DNA of 37,303 bases from a gamma proteobacterium endosymbiont of Lamellibrachia anaximandri (GCA_016756835.1 JAESPE010000031.1:1-37303); one strand, 5' to 3'; shown: positions 1-8,369, counted from the stretch's first letter. The notes: a model not told the origin generated them from the sequence alone. A program made the numbers and translations.

Positions 1-42
1 CCGGGACGGCCGGGGCACAAACAGGCTGTCGAAGGCCGAGTC

Positions 43-71
43 GATTTTGGGGACTGGGATGTCCCAAAATC
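43..71 (-). terminator. Hairpin after yggU, probable operon terminator
   Basis: A near-perfect stem pairs GATTTTGGGGAC with GTCCCAAAATC (one bulged G) around a six-base loop. It starts three bases past the yggU stop codon. The A/T-rich stem foot suits a bidirectional intrinsic terminator, although the T-run on the leftward strand lies inside the stem. The remaining 42 bases at the left edge show nothing I can assign. Confidence 0.5.
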
Positions 72-73
72 TT

Positions 74-328
74 TCACGAGGTCGAAGACTCACTTGTTGA
101 ACGTGAAGTTTCACCGCTCACCAGGGTCACCTGGCTGCGGGGTACCCCAAAGGCCTTGGCCAGGAGTTTGATGAGATGTGTGTTGGCCTTGCCATCGACG
201 GGTGGAGCAGTGATGCGAATCTTAAAGTCATCGCCGTGAGGGCCGACAAAGGTATCCCGCGAGGCTTTGGGTTGAATGCGCAGCCGCAGAGTCAGATCGT
301 CCCCATCCCAATGATACCAGCCACTCAA
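74..328 (-). CDS. yggU: YggU/DUF167 family protein
   Basis: Small conserved protein of unknown function, 84 aa from the start chosen here; the family usually has about 95-100. The core is clear: a basic strand '[12 protein letters not shown]', then '[11 protein letters not shown]' and '[18 protein letters not shown]'. A TTG at 326-328 overlaps the TGA of yggT, and the conserved domain begins right after it ('[10 protein letters not shown]'), so I take TTG as the start; residues that could be read further upstream are yggT in another frame. After 'SGETSR' the protein ends in a Ser/Thr tail (STSESSTS) where relatives have a basic strand of the KRVRI type, so a 3' frameshift or truncation is possible. 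Last gene of yggS-proC-yggT-yggU. Confidence 0.8.
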   Translation of the reverse strand: MSGWYHWDGDDLTLRLRIQPKASRDTFVGPHGDDFKIRITAPPVDGKANTHLIKLLAKAFGVPRSQVTLVSGETSRSTSESSTS

Positions 329-900
329 AATGGACTGCCGGTGATTACACGCAATGGCGGCAGCAGCAGCATTTTCAGCAGTACCAGCCCGATCATGACC
401 AGCATGGGTGAGAGGTCGAGGCCTGAGATAGGGGGCAGGATTCTGCGGGCGGGCCGCATAACCGGATCGGTCAGTGAGTGGAGTAGCGTCGAAGCGGGGT
501 TGTAGGCGCCGGGGTTGATCCAACTCAGGATAACCTGGATCAGGATCGCAAAGAGAAATATGTTGATCAGCAATTCCACCAGTTCAGGAATGGCCCAGAG
601 GAAGGGGCCGAGGGCATTGACGGAAGCGCCGCTGAGCAGGATCACCAAGCCCAGTTCCGCGGATTTCAATGCCCAGACCAAAACGATGGAGGAGATATCG
701 ATGCCGCCGAAGCCGGGGATGAAACGGCGCAACAGTTTGAGGGGAGGATTGGTGGCCCGCACCAGAAACTGCGAGACGGGATTATAAAAATCAGCCTTCA
801 CCAGTTGCAGTATCAGACGCAGCATTACCGCTAGGATGTAGAGGCCGAAGAGGGTCTGAATCAGGAAGATTGCCGGGTTTGCCAGGTAGTTGCCGTCCAT
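325..900 (-). CDS. yggT: YggT family integral membrane protein
   Basis: Inner-membrane protein of 191 aa with the two tandem YGGT repeats typical of the proteobacterial family. The first covers about residues 8-75 (hydrophobic '[17 protein letters not shown]', then '[20 protein letters not shown]'). The second covers about 105-180 ('[14 protein letters not shown]', then '[15 protein letters not shown]'). About four membrane segments are predicted. The molecular role is not established; E. coli YggT has been linked to osmotic stress, and YlmG relatives to envelope and division processes. Its ATG shares a base with the proC stop (TAATG), which implies translational coupling. The proC-yggT-yggU order is widespread in gammaproteobacteria. 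Confidence 0.92.
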   Translation of the reverse strand: MDGNYLANPAIFLIQTLFGLYILAVMLRLILQLVKADFYNPVSQFLVRATNPPLKLLRRFIPGFGGIDISSIVLVWALKSAELGLVILLSGASVNALGPFLWAIPELVELLINIFLFAILIQVILSWINPGAYNPASTLLHSLTDPVMRPARRILPPISGLDLSPMLVMIGLVLLKMLLLPPLRVITGSPF

Positions 901-1727
901 TATTTTCCTCCCAATATCTCTGAGAGTTCCTGAGACCGATCACGTGCGCCGTTGAGCGCCTGTTCGAACAGCGCCGGAAGCCCCCCCTCTTGCAGAATCC
1001 CCAAAGCCCGTTCGGTGGTGCCACCTGGAGAGGTGACTTTTTCCCGCAACGTGGCTGGGGAGTCCTTGCTTTCTATCGCCATGCGGGCTGCCCCCAGTGC
1101 TGTCTGCAGGGTGAGCAGGCGGGCGTTCTCTGCTTCAAGTCCCATCTTGATGGCGGCGGCTTCCATCGCCTCCATGACGAGAAAAAAGTAGGCCGGTCCG
1201 CTACCGGAGAGTGCAGTTACCGCGTCCATTTGGCTCTCGTCGGTCACCCAGCAGGTGAGTCCCACTGCGCGCAGGATGCTCTCTGCCTGGTCTTTCTGAA
1301 TGTCGCTGACATTTTCGCTGGCATGTAAACCGCTGGCGCCGGACTGAATCATTGCCGGTGTGTTGGGCATAGTGCGAACCAGGGCGATATCTTCTCCCAG
1401 CCACTCCCGCAATGCCGCCTCCCGCACTCCAGCGGCGATGGAGATGACCAGCGGCTGATGACGCCAGATGGCGCCAGCCAGGTCGCGGACCACCGATTCC
1501 AGAACCTGGGGTTTGACCGCCAGGACGACGATGTCGGCGTTTTGAACGGCGGCATCGTTGTCGGTTTCAGTGCGAATGGCGTAGTTGGCGGCGAGTTGAG
1601 CCAGTCGCTCTTTATTCGGATCACTGGCGGTGATATGCGTGGGGTCATAGCCATCCGCGACCAATCCGCTGATAAGAGATGCAGCCATATTGCCGCCGCC
1701 GATAAAGGTAATGCTGTTTAGTTTCAT
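900..1727 (-). CDS. proC: Pyrroline-5-carboxylate reductase
   Basis: Catalyses the last step of proline synthesis, NAD(P)H-dependent reduction of 1-pyrroline-5-carboxylate to L-proline, in the cytosol. The 275 aa are full length for the family. The N-terminal Rossmann fold shows 'FIGGGNMA' (residues 8-15), 'AVKPQ' at 70-74 and 'RTMPNTP' at 118-124. The C-terminal dimerisation and substrate domain carries 'SGSGPAYFF' (174-182) and 'VTSPGGTT' (231-238). An AAGAAG Shine-Dalgarno precedes the ATG. It is separated from yggS by a 92-bp palindromic element, so yggS and proC are either transcribed through it or uncoupled by it. Confidence 0.97.
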   Translation of the reverse strand: MKLNSITFIGGGNMAASLISGLVADGYDPTHITASDPNKERLAQLAANYAIRTETDNDAAVQNADIVVLAVKPQVLESVVRDLAGAIWRHQPLVISIAAGVREAALREWLGEDIALVRTMPNTPAMIQSGASGLHASENVSDIQKDQAESILRAVGLTCWVTDESQMDAVTALSGSGPAYFFLVMEAMEAAAIKMGLEAENARLLTLQTALGAARMAIESKDSPATLREKVTSPGGTTERALGILQEGGLPALFEQALNGARDRSQELSEILGGK

Positions 1728-1762
1728 GGATGCTTCTTATGATAGTCGGGGTCAATGGTTAG

Positions 1763-1854
1763 TTAGTGTCCATCCGGAAACAGATGAATAATTGTAGCCT
1801 GGATTACGCAAGCTCCATCCAGGCTACGGCAATTGGTTTCCGGACAGGCCCTAG
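1763..1854. repeat. Palindromic element family 1, copy A (short form)
   Basis: Ends in imperfect inverted repeats: TAGTGTCCATCCGGAAAC on the left, and GGTTTCCGGACAGGCCCTAG on the right. The interior is a single hairpin, from GTAGCCTGGATTACGC to CTCCATCCAGGCTAC. Copies B, C and D (5010, 6974, 15438) have two hairpins, so this 92-bp copy looks like a deletion derivative. The right end supplies the TAG stop codon of yggS (1851-1853). No coding capacity. Confidence 0.85.
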
Positions 1855-2549
1855 TTAACACTATTATACTGCCGGGGGCCAAAAATGGCCGTGCCGATGC
1901 GAACAATTGTAGCGCCCTCCAAAATTGCCGCCTCCAGATCGCCCGACATGCCCATCGAAAGGGTCTCCAGCGGCAGTGCATCGCTTCGCAGAGTGTCGCG
2001 CAGATTCCGCAGTAAGCGGAAGGGGCGGCGCTGTGCGGCTGCATCGTCCGTCGGTGCCGGGATGGTCATCAGTCCCATCACCTCGATGCCTGGCAGAGCT
2101 TGGTACGCCTTGATCAGTTCCGGCAGTTGTTCCGGTTCGTGGCCGCCCTTGCTGGCCTCCCCGCTGGTGTTGACCTGAAGGCAGATTTTCAGAGGCGGGC
2201 GTTCCGGGGGACGCTGTTCACCCAATCTTCGCGCGTGTTTCAAACTTGCGATACTGTGAACCCAGTCAAAATTTTCTGCGATGGGTTTTGTTTTATTACT
2301 CTGTATTCGACCGATGAAGTGCCATTCGAGTTTCAGGTCTGCAAGCGCATCGATCTTTTCCAGGGCATCCTGCAGATAGTTTTCGCCGAAGGCGATCTGC
2401 CCGGCGGCATACGCGGCGCGGATTTCGTCCGCCGTGCGGGTCTTGCTGACTGCCAGCAAAATGGTGCTGGCGGGTGTTCGTTCCGCCTGGTGCTCGGCCT
2501 GTTCGATGCGTTGCCGTACACGGGCGAGTCTCTGTTCGATGCTGCTCAT
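1851..2549 (-). CDS. yggS: YggS family PLP homeostasis protein
   Basis: Cytosolic pyridoxal-5'-phosphate-binding protein of the COG0325/PLPBP family, thought to buffer PLP and keep amino-acid and vitamin B6 pools balanced; no enzyme activity is established. 232 aa, single alanine-racemase-like TIM barrel. The PLP lysine is K36 in 'LLAVSKTR'. Other family blocks are 'FGENYLQDALEKI', 'WHFIGRIQSNKTK', 'LQVNTSGEASKGG' and the phosphate-binding 'LSMGMSGDLEAAI' followed by 'VRIGTAIFG'. The stop TAG and the base after it belong to a palindromic element, so the last residues ('NSVN') may not be ancestral. Divergent from pilT, as in Pseudomonas. Confidence 0.95.
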   Translation of the reverse strand: MSSIEQRLARVRQRIEQAEHQAERTPASTILLAVSKTRTADEIRAAYAAGQIAFGENYLQDALEKIDALADLKLEWHFIGRIQSNKTKPIAENFDWVHSIASLKHARRLGEQRPPERPPLKICLQVNTSGEASKGGHEPEQLPELIKAYQALPGIEVMGLMTIPAPTDDAAAQRRPFRLLRNLRDTLRSDALPLETLSMGMSGDLEAAILEGATIVRIGTAIFGPRQYNSVN

Positions 2550-2788
2550 GGTCGATAGTTTACAAAAAATTACATTCTGCCTGGGATTTTATGATCACAG
2601 CAGGATGTAAATGAAAGGGGTCTGTTTGAGAGTATGGGCAGTGTCGGCATAAATCAAATGCCTGCCGGCACGGAGTGGCGACAAACAATTTGTAGAAACC
2701 GGCGCAAGTGCCGTTATTATTGACGATAATAGATAAGCGGCGCTCTGAACAGGGTCGTCGCGCCGGTTTTTCTATCTGAGGGAAATGA
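2550..2788. promoter_or_regulatory. Divergent yggS / pilT intergenic region
   Basis: This 239-bp gap must hold the promoters of both operons. It is A/T-rich next to yggS and contains short dyads (for example GGC and GCC arms around GCAAGT near 2701-2712). A GAGGGAA Shine-Dalgarno lies just before the pilT ATG. I could not find a -35/-10 pair with good spacing that I would defend on either strand. Confidence 0.45.
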
Positions 2789-3823
2789 ATGGATATCGCC
2801 GAACTTTTGGCATTCAGTGTCAAACACAATGCGTCCGACCTGCATCTGTCCTCCGGACTGCCGCCGATGATCCGTGTGGATGGTGATATCCGGCGCATCA
2901 ATGTGCCGGCGCTGGAGCATAAAGTGGTCCACGGGCTTGTCTACGACATCATGAACGACAAGCAACGGAAGGATTTCGAGGAGTTTCTCGAGACCGATTT
3001 CTCCTTCGAGATTCCCGGGCTGGCCCGCTTTCGTGTCAACGCATTCAATCAGGCGCGGGGCGCATCTGCGGTTTTTCGTACCATCCCCTCCAAGGTACTG
3101 ACGCTGGAGGATCTGGGCTGTCCCGACTCTTTCAAGGAGATTGTAGACGTACCCCGTGGGCTGGTTCTGGTGACCGGGCCAACCGGTTCGGGTAAGTCCA
3201 CCACCCTGGCGGCGATGATGGACTACAAAAACGACAACGACTACGCTCACATACTCACCATCGAAGACCCCATTGAGTTTGTTCACACCAGTAAAAAGTG
3301 CCTGTTGAATCAGCGCGAGGTACATCGGGACACATTGGGCTTCAGTGAGGCGCTACGATCCGCCCTGCGTGAAGACCCGGACATTATCCTGGTGGGTGAG
3401 TTGCGTGACCTGGAGACGATCCGTTTGGCGATGACAGCGGCTGAGACCGGCCATCTGGTGTTCGGCACCCTGCATACCAGCTCTGCCGCCAAGACCATCG
3501 ACCGAATCATCGACGTGTTTCCCGCCGGGGAGAAATCGATGGTGCGCTCCATGCTGTCGGAATCGCTGCGGGCGGTTATTGCCCAGACGCTGCTGAAGAA
3601 GATCGGTGGTGGGCGTACCGCAGCCTGGGAGATCATGATCGGCACCCCGGCGATCCGTAATCTGATTCGTGAAGACAAGGTGGCGCAGATGTATTCGGCT
3701 ATTCAGACGGGTCAGGCAGCTGGTATGCAGACGATGGACCAGAGTCTGAAAGAGTTGGTGGAGAAGGGTGTGATCAGTCGTCTGGATGCCAAGGCCAAGG
3801 CGCAGAACAAAGATTCTTTCTAA
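2789..3823 (+). CDS. pilT: Type IV pilus retraction ATPase PilT
   Basis: Hexameric cytoplasmic ATPase that powers depolymerisation of type IV pili for twitching motility, surface sensing and DNA uptake. 344 aa, the usual PilT length. Visible motifs: N-terminal PAS-like domain (1-100, with 'ASDLHLSSG'), Walker A GPTGSGKS at 130-137, Asp box 'TIEDPIEF' at 157-164, Walker B 'DPDIILVGELRD' at 196-207 and His box 'AETGHLVFGTLHT' at 218-230. The C-terminal 'AIRNLIRE' retraction motif is intact. A GAGGGAA ribosome site supports this start. pilU follows after 46 bp in the same direction. Confidence 0.98.
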   Translation: MDIAELLAFSVKHNASDLHLSSGLPPMIRVDGDIRRINVPALEHKVVHGLVYDIMNDKQRKDFEEFLETDFSFEIPGLARFRVNAFNQARGASAVFRTIPSKVLTLEDLGCPDSFKEIVDVPRGLVLVTGPTGSGKSTTLAAMMDYKNDNDYAHILTIEDPIEFVHTSKKCLLNQREVHRDTLGFSEALRSALREDPDIILVGELRDLETIRLAMTAAETGHLVFGTLHTSSAAKTIDRIIDVFPAGEKSMVRSMLSESLRAVIAQTLLKKIGGGRTAAWEIMIGTPAIRNLIREDKVAQMYSAIQTGQAAGMQTMDQSLKELVEKGVISRLDAKAKAQNKDSF

Positions 3824-3869
3824 CGTAAAGTTAAGAAGGGATGGTGGAGTTTTCCAATGAGGAATGAAC

Positions 3870-4994
3870 ATGGAATTTAATGTGCTGCTGGCCATGATGG
3901 TCCAGAAAAAGGCATCCGATCTGTTTATTACGGTAGGCAGAGCGCCCTCCATCAAGGTGGATGGACGTATCGTCCCGGTCAGCAGGGCCGCAGTCAGCGC
4001 CAAACAGGCGAAGGACTACACCTTCAATATCATGACCGATCAGCAGCAGCGTGAATTCGATGAAACCAGTGAGTGCAACTTCGCCATAAGTGCCAAGGGT
4101 ATTGGACGTTTTCGTGTCAGCGCCTTTATGCAACGGGATTCGGTGGGCATGGTGCTGCGCCGCATCGAGAGCAATATCCCCACCATGGATGCGCTGCGCC
4201 TGCCGCCGGTGCTGCAGGATCTGGCGATGAGCAAACGTGGGCTGGTGATTTTCGTGGGGGCGACGGGTACCGGTAAGTCGACCTCCCTGGCCTCGATGAT
4301 TGGTCATCGCAACAACAAGAGCAGTGGCCATATCATCAGTATCGAAGATCCGATCGAATACATCCATAATCACGATGGCTGCATCATTACCCAACGTGAG
4401 GTGGGACTGGATACGGAATCCTACGAGGTTGCGCTGAAGAATACCTTGCGCCAGGCGCCGGATGTGATTCTGATTGGCGAGATTCGTACCCGCGAGACAA
4501 TGGAGCATGCGCTGACCTTTGCCGAAACGGGACATCTCTGTCTCTCCACCCTGCATGCCAACAATGCCAATCAGGCATTGGATCGAATTATTCACTTTTT
4601 TCCAGAAGATCATCGGGATCAGATCTTCATGGATCTTTCCCTCAATCTACGGGCGATTGTGGCCCAGCAACTGTTGCGGCGGTCGGATGGCAATGGTCGA
4701 CGGGCCTGTTTCGAGATTCTGCTGAATACTCCACTGGCGGCGGATCTGATTCGTAAAGGGGATATTCCAAAGCTGAAGGAGTTGATGAAGCGCTCCACGG
4801 AGCATGGCATGATCACCTTCGACCAATCTCTCTACCGACTTTATGAACAGGGTGAGATCAGCTATGAGGATGCGCTGGCACATGCCGACTCCACCAATGA
4901 TGTGCGCCTGATGATCAAACTTGGCATGAACAGGGGCAATGGAGGACTGGCCAACGGATTGGATGGCGTCTCGTTGATCGACGGGAAGGGGTAG
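3870..4994 (+). CDS. pilU: PilT-dependent retraction ATPase PilU
   Basis: PilT paralogue that in other species acts as an accessory motor giving PilT more force for pilus retraction. 374 aa. Walker A GATGTGKS (130-137), 'SIEDPIEY' (157-164), Walker B 'APDVILIGEIRT' and His box 'AETGHLCLSTLHA' (218-230) are intact. I start at the second of two nearby ATGs (3864, 3870): the GAGGA ribosome site abuts the first but is six bases from the second, and 'MEFNVLLAMM' matches the usual MEFxxLL start of PilU. It ends convergently with the 5157 gene, with repeat copy B between them. Confidence 0.96.
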   Translation: MEFNVLLAMMVQKKASDLFITVGRAPSIKVDGRIVPVSRAAVSAKQAKDYTFNIMTDQQQREFDETSECNFAISAKGIGRFRVSAFMQRDSVGMVLRRIESNIPTMDALRLPPVLQDLAMSKRGLVIFVGATGTGKSTSLASMIGHRNNKSSGHIISIEDPIEYIHNHDGCIITQREVGLDTESYEVALKNTLRQAPDVILIGEIRTRETMEHALTFAETGHLCLSTLHANNANQALDRIIHFFPEDHRDQIFMDLSLNLRAIVAQQLLRRSDGNGRRACFEILLNTPLAADLIRKGDIPKLKELMKRSTEHGMITFDQSLYRLYEQGEISYEDALAHADSTNDVRLMIKLGMNRGNGGLANGLDGVSLIDGKG

Positions 4995-5009
4995 CCTCTT
5001 ACAATTTAG

Positions 5010-5156
5010 TTAGTGTCTATCCGGTAACCAATAATTGTAGCCCGGATGGAGCTTGCGTAATCCGGGAACAGACTGTGAATCAGACACTTATCTCCCCGGA
5101 TTCCGCTGCGCTTCATCCAGGCTACAATTATTCATCTGTTTCCGGACGGACACTAG
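5010..5156. repeat. Palindromic element family 1, copy B
   Basis: 147-bp element. The left end TTAGTGTCTATCCGG and right end CCGGACGGACACTAG form terminal inverted repeats of about 18 bp. Inside are two GTAG-footed hairpins in inverted orientation (GTAGCCCGGATGG outward to the left, CCATCCAGGCTAC-type on the right, about 5037-5125). It fills the gap between convergent pilU and the 5157 gene; the latter's TGA directly abuts the terminal CTAG. It may serve as a bidirectional terminator. Confidence 0.88.
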
Positions 5157-5618
5157 TCACCTGTTTTCCGAGATAAATGCTTCGGCGATGGCATACTGCT
5201 TCTGCGCCTCGTTATCCACTTCTCCCGCATCGTTAAGAATCATTTCGCAGTTCTTGGCCATGCGCGCCTGAACAGCGGCTTTCCAGGCCAGATTGGTCTT
5301 GCTGTTGATCTGCCCCTCGGGCAGCAGACAGGCGGCAGCTGCGGCGGCGACGAAGTGCTCCGCCTGGATCGCCCAGTCCGCATCCCGGCCGCAGGCGGTG
5401 TAGGTCTGGTTCGAGAGCGCCTTGACCCCTTTGTAGGCGGACAACATCTCATCCGGCTGCCCACTCCTTTCAGCAATGACTTCAAGCGCCTGACCAATTC
5501 GCGGATCCTCACTGAGGTGGCGCACACTCACGACGAAGCGACAGCCCAAATTGCGCTGTTCGGTTGCCGGCAGTTCATCCAATACCTTGCGTAACTCCTG
5601 GTCGTTGCTGATTGCCAT
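5157..5618 (-). CDS. Hypothetical soluble protein
   Basis: 153 aa, family not recognised. No signal peptide or membrane segment. Largely helical and Ala-rich, with four Cys ('LGCRF', 'TACGRD', 'AACLLPEG', 'AKNCEM') that do not form a metal-binding motif. The first half ('QELRKVLDELPATEQRNLG') looks like a helical protein-interaction segment. A strong GGGAGGGG ribosome site precedes the ATG, so it is very probably expressed. It stands alone between pilU (convergent) and a 147-bp gap, and its stop codon touches the end of a palindromic element. Confidence 0.8.
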   Translation of the reverse strand: MAISNDQELRKVLDELPATEQRNLGCRFVVSVRHLSEDPRIGQALEVIAERSGQPDEMLSAYKGVKALSNQTYTACGRDADWAIQAEHFVAAAAAACLLPEGQINSKTNLAWKAAVQARMAKNCEMILNDAGEVDNEAQKQYAIAEAFISENR

Positions 5619-5765
5619 GGTGAACCCCTCCCGGAATGAGATTGCCGTCCTTTAAATAATAGGCCCGGAATCAGTAGTGGTCGCATGATTCAGATCAACG
5701 ATTCAACCATTAATTTAGGGCCGAGGGGCGAGGGCCAAGGGATCGAGTGAAATAGTCTGTTGGGT

Positions 5766-6320
5766 TTATCCTCTTTCGGAAAGGCGTTCGATAATGGCCT
5801 GATGTCCCTGGGTCCGAGCCCAGTCCAGTGCGCTGCGTCCTTTTAGATCACGCAGGCCGGGGTCGGCCTGATGAGTCAGCAGTGTTTCAACCGTCTCCCC
5901 GTGCCCCAGTTTGGCGGCCCAGATGAGGGCAGTCCAGCCGCCGGTGCTCTCTACCTGGTCGATGTTGGCCCCCCGTTTCAGCAGCAACCTGACCACGCGG
6001 GCATGGTTGTTCGATGCTGCCAGCATAACCGCTGAGTAGCCGCCTTTATCTGTGAGATTGACGTCGGCACCGGCACTCAGCAGACGTCCCACCGCTTCTG
6101 CATGTCCGTTGAGCGCTGCCTTCATCAGGGGGGTCCAGTGGCAGGCATCGACCACATCGATCGGGTGTTCCTGATCCAGCAGCCGGTCCAGTTCGGTCAT
6201 ATCCCCTTTCTCAGCGGCAGTGATCAGGGGCGGATTATCCGACTCGAAGACTGGCTCCTGTTGCGAACAGGCGGTGAGAAAAAGCGTCAGTGAGGCTAAC
6301 AAGAGCAGTGAGCGATACAT
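5766..6320 (-). CDS. Ankyrin-repeat lipoprotein
   Basis: 184-aa exported lipoprotein made almost entirely of ankyrin repeats. The start chosen gives a classical lipoprotein signal: 'MYRSLLLLASLTLFLTAC' with lipobox LTAC, lipidated Cys at residue 18, and an AGGA ribosome site upstream; the 34 residues that could be read further upstream have no signal character. After a short linker there are about five ankyrin units: a degenerate one ('LITAAEKGDMTELDRLL'), then 'WTPLMKAALNGHAEAVGRLL', 'YSAVMLAASNNHARVVRLLL', 'WTALIWAAKLGHGETVETLL' and 'RSALDWARTQGHQAIIERL'. Presumably a protein-binding scaffold at the inner face of the outer membrane or in the periplasm; partner unknown. Confidence 0.88.
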   Translation of the reverse strand: MYRSLLLLASLTLFLTACSQQEPVFESDNPPLITAAEKGDMTELDRLLDQEHPIDVVDACHWTPLMKAALNGHAEAVGRLLSAGADVNLTDKGGYSAVMLAASNNHARVVRLLLKRGANIDQVESTGGWTALIWAAKLGHGETVETLLTHQADPGLRDLKGRSALDWARTQGHQAIIERLSERG

Positions 6321-6404
6321 GGGGAATCCTGCAAAAACGGGAGTGCAGCAGTATCCATCCCGGTGTCGGGTGGCGGCAATGACGATCCGCAATGGCTGGG
6401 ATAT

Positions 6405-6491
6405 GTAGGCCGGATCAAGCATAGCGGATCCGGCACAGGCTGTTTGTGCATGGCATATTTCGCCTGATCCGCTGCGCTTGATCAGGCCTAC
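6405..6491. repeat. REP-like inverted pair (BIME), copy 1
   Basis: Two 30-nt GTAG-footed hairpins in head-to-head inversion, separated by 27 nt (6405-6434 and 6462-6491). The left stem is GCCGGATC with GATCCGGC, the right (on the reverse strand) GCCTGATC with GATCAGGC; both loops are an AAGCGCAGCG-type sequence (AAGCATAGCG in the left unit). Related copies lie at 17984, 27336 and 29118. It sits between the 5' end of the ankyrin lipoprotein gene and the 3' end of the DUF1820 gene. Confidence 0.9.
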
Positions 6492-6510
6492 GCTTGAGGA
6501 GAGTGTCCTG

Positions 6511-6840
6511 CTATTTTTCCGGCTTGCGGTCCGGTTTGAAGAAGGAGGTTGGGAAAGGTGTGATATTGGATTTTTCGTCCAGTTCCGTGATCTTGCCGGG
6601 TCCCTCTTTCTCGACTTCGTCGATGCGGATGACTGCGTGGATGGGTATCAGTGTGCGGTTGACGCCGGCAAACTCCTCCTGCAGCTTTTCCGAGGAAGGA
6701 TCAATGACCAGGGAATTTCTCTGTTCGAAGATGAGGTCTTCGACTTCCACGAACCCGTAAAGCTCGCCCTGCTGCACCTTCCGGGCAAAGACTTCATAAA
6801 CTTTGCCTTGATTGAGGAAGGTGATTTTGAAGATACGCAT
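6511..6840 (-). CDS. DUF1820 family protein
   Basis: 109-aa conserved proteobacterial protein of unknown function. The family signature is easy to see: 'MRIFKITFLNQGKVYEVFAR' at the N-terminus, then 'GELYGFVEVEDLIFE', 'LVIDPSSEKLQEEF' and 'IPIHAVIRIDEVEKEG', with a Pro-rich end ('ITPFPTSFFKP'). Probably a small soluble beta-rich protein. It starts only 40 bp after the tRNA-Thr on the same strand with no convincing terminator between, so it may be transcribed from the tRNA promoter and released by tRNA 3' processing. Its ribosome site is weak. Confidence 0.9.
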   Translation of the reverse strand: MRIFKITFLNQGKVYEVFARKVQQGELYGFVEVEDLIFEQRNSLVIDPSSEKLQEEFAGVNRTLIPIHAVIRIDEVEKEGPGKITELDEKSNITPFPTSFFKPDRKPEK

Positions 6841-6880
6841 TTTTGCCGTCGCTATGGCGGTTCCTGTAAGAACCTGAAAA

Positions 6881-6956
<76 letters not shown>

Positions 6957-6973
6957 ATAAAATTTTTCCAGTT

Positions 6974-7119
6974 TAGTGCCTGCCAGGAAAACAATTACCG
7001 TAGCCCGGATGGAGCTTGCGTAATCCGGGAGCAGGCTATAAATCAGCCACTTATCTTCCTGGATTCCGCTGCGCTTCATCCCGGCTACAATTATTCATCC
7101 GTTTCCGGTCAGACACCAG
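6974..7119. repeat. Palindromic element family 1, copy C
   Basis: 146-bp copy with diverged ends (left TTAGTGCCTGCCAGGAAAAC, right GTTTCCGGTCAGACACCAG). Both internal GTAG hairpins are retained, as is the central segment shared with copies B and D. It lies between the 3' end of thiO and the 5' end of tRNA-Thr, so the tRNA promoter must be inside it or in the 17 bp left over. It is the most diverged copy at the ends and probably the oldest. Confidence 0.85.
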
Positions 7120-7164
7120 CTTAACGACGGGCGATTATAGTCGCAGAATCCGGCCGGATCCAAT

Positions 7165-8256
7165 TCAATCCTCGCGGGGTGCATCCACGGCATAGGGCCT
7201 CGGGTCGAGAATCGGTTCTCGCTCCAGGATCACATCTGCCATCAGACGGGCAGAGGCGGGGGCCAACACCACGCCGTTACGGTAGTGGCCGGAATTGATG
7301 TAGAGGCCCTTGATTTCGGGTACCGGACCGATGTAGGGGATACCGTGCGGTGAACCTGGACGCAGTCCCGCCCAATGGTGCTCGATCCCGGCATCTTCAA
7401 GCACGGGGAAGTGCTGAATTGCGTACTTTTTCAGTTCCTCTCTGGCCTCGTTGGAGGTTGTTTTTTTGAAATCACTATGTTCCAGAGTACTGCCTACCAG
7501 AACCCTGCCATCCCGGCGGGGAATGACATAGCGGTTTTCGTGTAACACGATTCGCGAAACATCCCCCGGCTGGCCTTTGAAAAGGATCATCTGTCCCCGT
7601 ACCGGTGAGATATCCGGGGCCATTGGCATCGCCTGCAACAGGCGGCCACTCCAAGCACCGGCACAGACCACAACCCGGTCTGCCTCGAAATGGTCGCCGG
7701 CGGTTTTGATGCCGGTGATACGTCCATCCCGGACAAGCAGTTCGGTGACCTCTGCATCCTCGATGATTTTGACCAGGGGGGCGATGGTGAGCCTGGTTGC
7801 TTTTACCAGGCGCGGGTTGCGTATCTGGGCAACCCGCGGCATCCAGACTGCCGTTTCCGCTGTGGTTGCAAGGGCTGGTTCGCACTCCCTCGTCTCATGC
7901 CCGTTCAGCAACTGCAGCGTCTGTCCGGTCTCTTTTGCCCAGGCAGTTGCTTGCTTATCGTCACCCGGCTCAAGAATAAGCAGGCCATTTTGGGAGTATT
8001 CCGGGTCGATGCCGCTATCCTGGGTGAGCGAGCGGGCCAGATCCGCGTATTGGGATTGGCTCCAGCCGGCCAGTGCAGTGACCGAATCCGCATAGCGCCA
8101 GGGGTAGAGCGGGGAAACGATGCCGCCTCCTGCCCATGAGGATTCACGGCCGGTTTCCCTGCGTTCGATCAGCGTCACCCGCATGCCGGCGGATTGAAGT
8201 TCCCATGCGGTCAGCATACCGATGATGCCGCCGCCGATAATGAGACAATCACTCAT
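7165..8256 (-). CDS. thiO: Glycine oxidase ThiO
   Basis: FAD-dependent oxidase of the DAAO family, 363 aa. ThiO oxidises glycine to iminoglycine (dehydroglycine) for the thiazole moiety of thiamine. The N-terminal dinucleotide fold reads 'CLIIGGGIIGMLTAWEL' (GxGxxG at 8-13) followed by 'VTLIERRETGRESSWAGGGI', where the FAD-contacting 'SSWAGGG' is typical of ThiO. The C-terminal part has 'WAGLRPGSPHGIPYIGP' and 'LYINSGHYRNGVVLAP'. No other thi genes are nearby. Divergent from fimT with a 168-bp gap; a DAAO/ThiO gene also borders the fimT cluster in Pseudomonas aeruginosa. Confidence 0.93.
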   Translation of the reverse strand: MSDCLIIGGGIIGMLTAWELQSAGMRVTLIERRETGRESSWAGGGIVSPLYPWRYADSVTALAGWSQSQYADLARSLTQDSGIDPEYSQNGLLILEPGDDKQATAWAKETGQTLQLLNGHETRECEPALATTAETAVWMPRVAQIRNPRLVKATRLTIAPLVKIIEDAEVTELLVRDGRITGIKTAGDHFEADRVVVCAGAWSGRLLQAMPMAPDISPVRGQMILFKGQPGDVSRIVLHENRYVIPRRDGRVLVGSTLEHSDFKKTTSNEAREELKKYAIQHFPVLEDAGIEHHWAGLRPGSPHGIPYIGPVPEIKGLYINSGHYRNGVVLAPASARLMADVILEREPILDPRPYAVDAPRED

Positions 8257-8369
8257 GGATTACTGCCTTATGATTTCAGGTGCTATTCTTCGACTCCTCC
8301 CCCGCGCACCAGTGTCGACCGCTTCACAGTTCTGGATTTAGAGACGCCGTTTATCGGGAAATCGGTGCA

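Noticed and set aside
1-100. Open leftward frame containing 'RFWDIPVPKIDSAF' running off the left edge
   Set aside because: Starts at a GTG inside yggU without ribosome site and passes through the probable terminator hairpin; cannot be judged from 100 bases.
2100-2558. 152-codon frame antisense to yggS
   Set aside because: Overlaps a full conserved gene and has no motif or ribosome site.
2680-2788. sigma-70 promoter for pilT
   Set aside because: Several weak hexamers (TTGTAG, TTGACG, GATAAT) but none with acceptable spacing.
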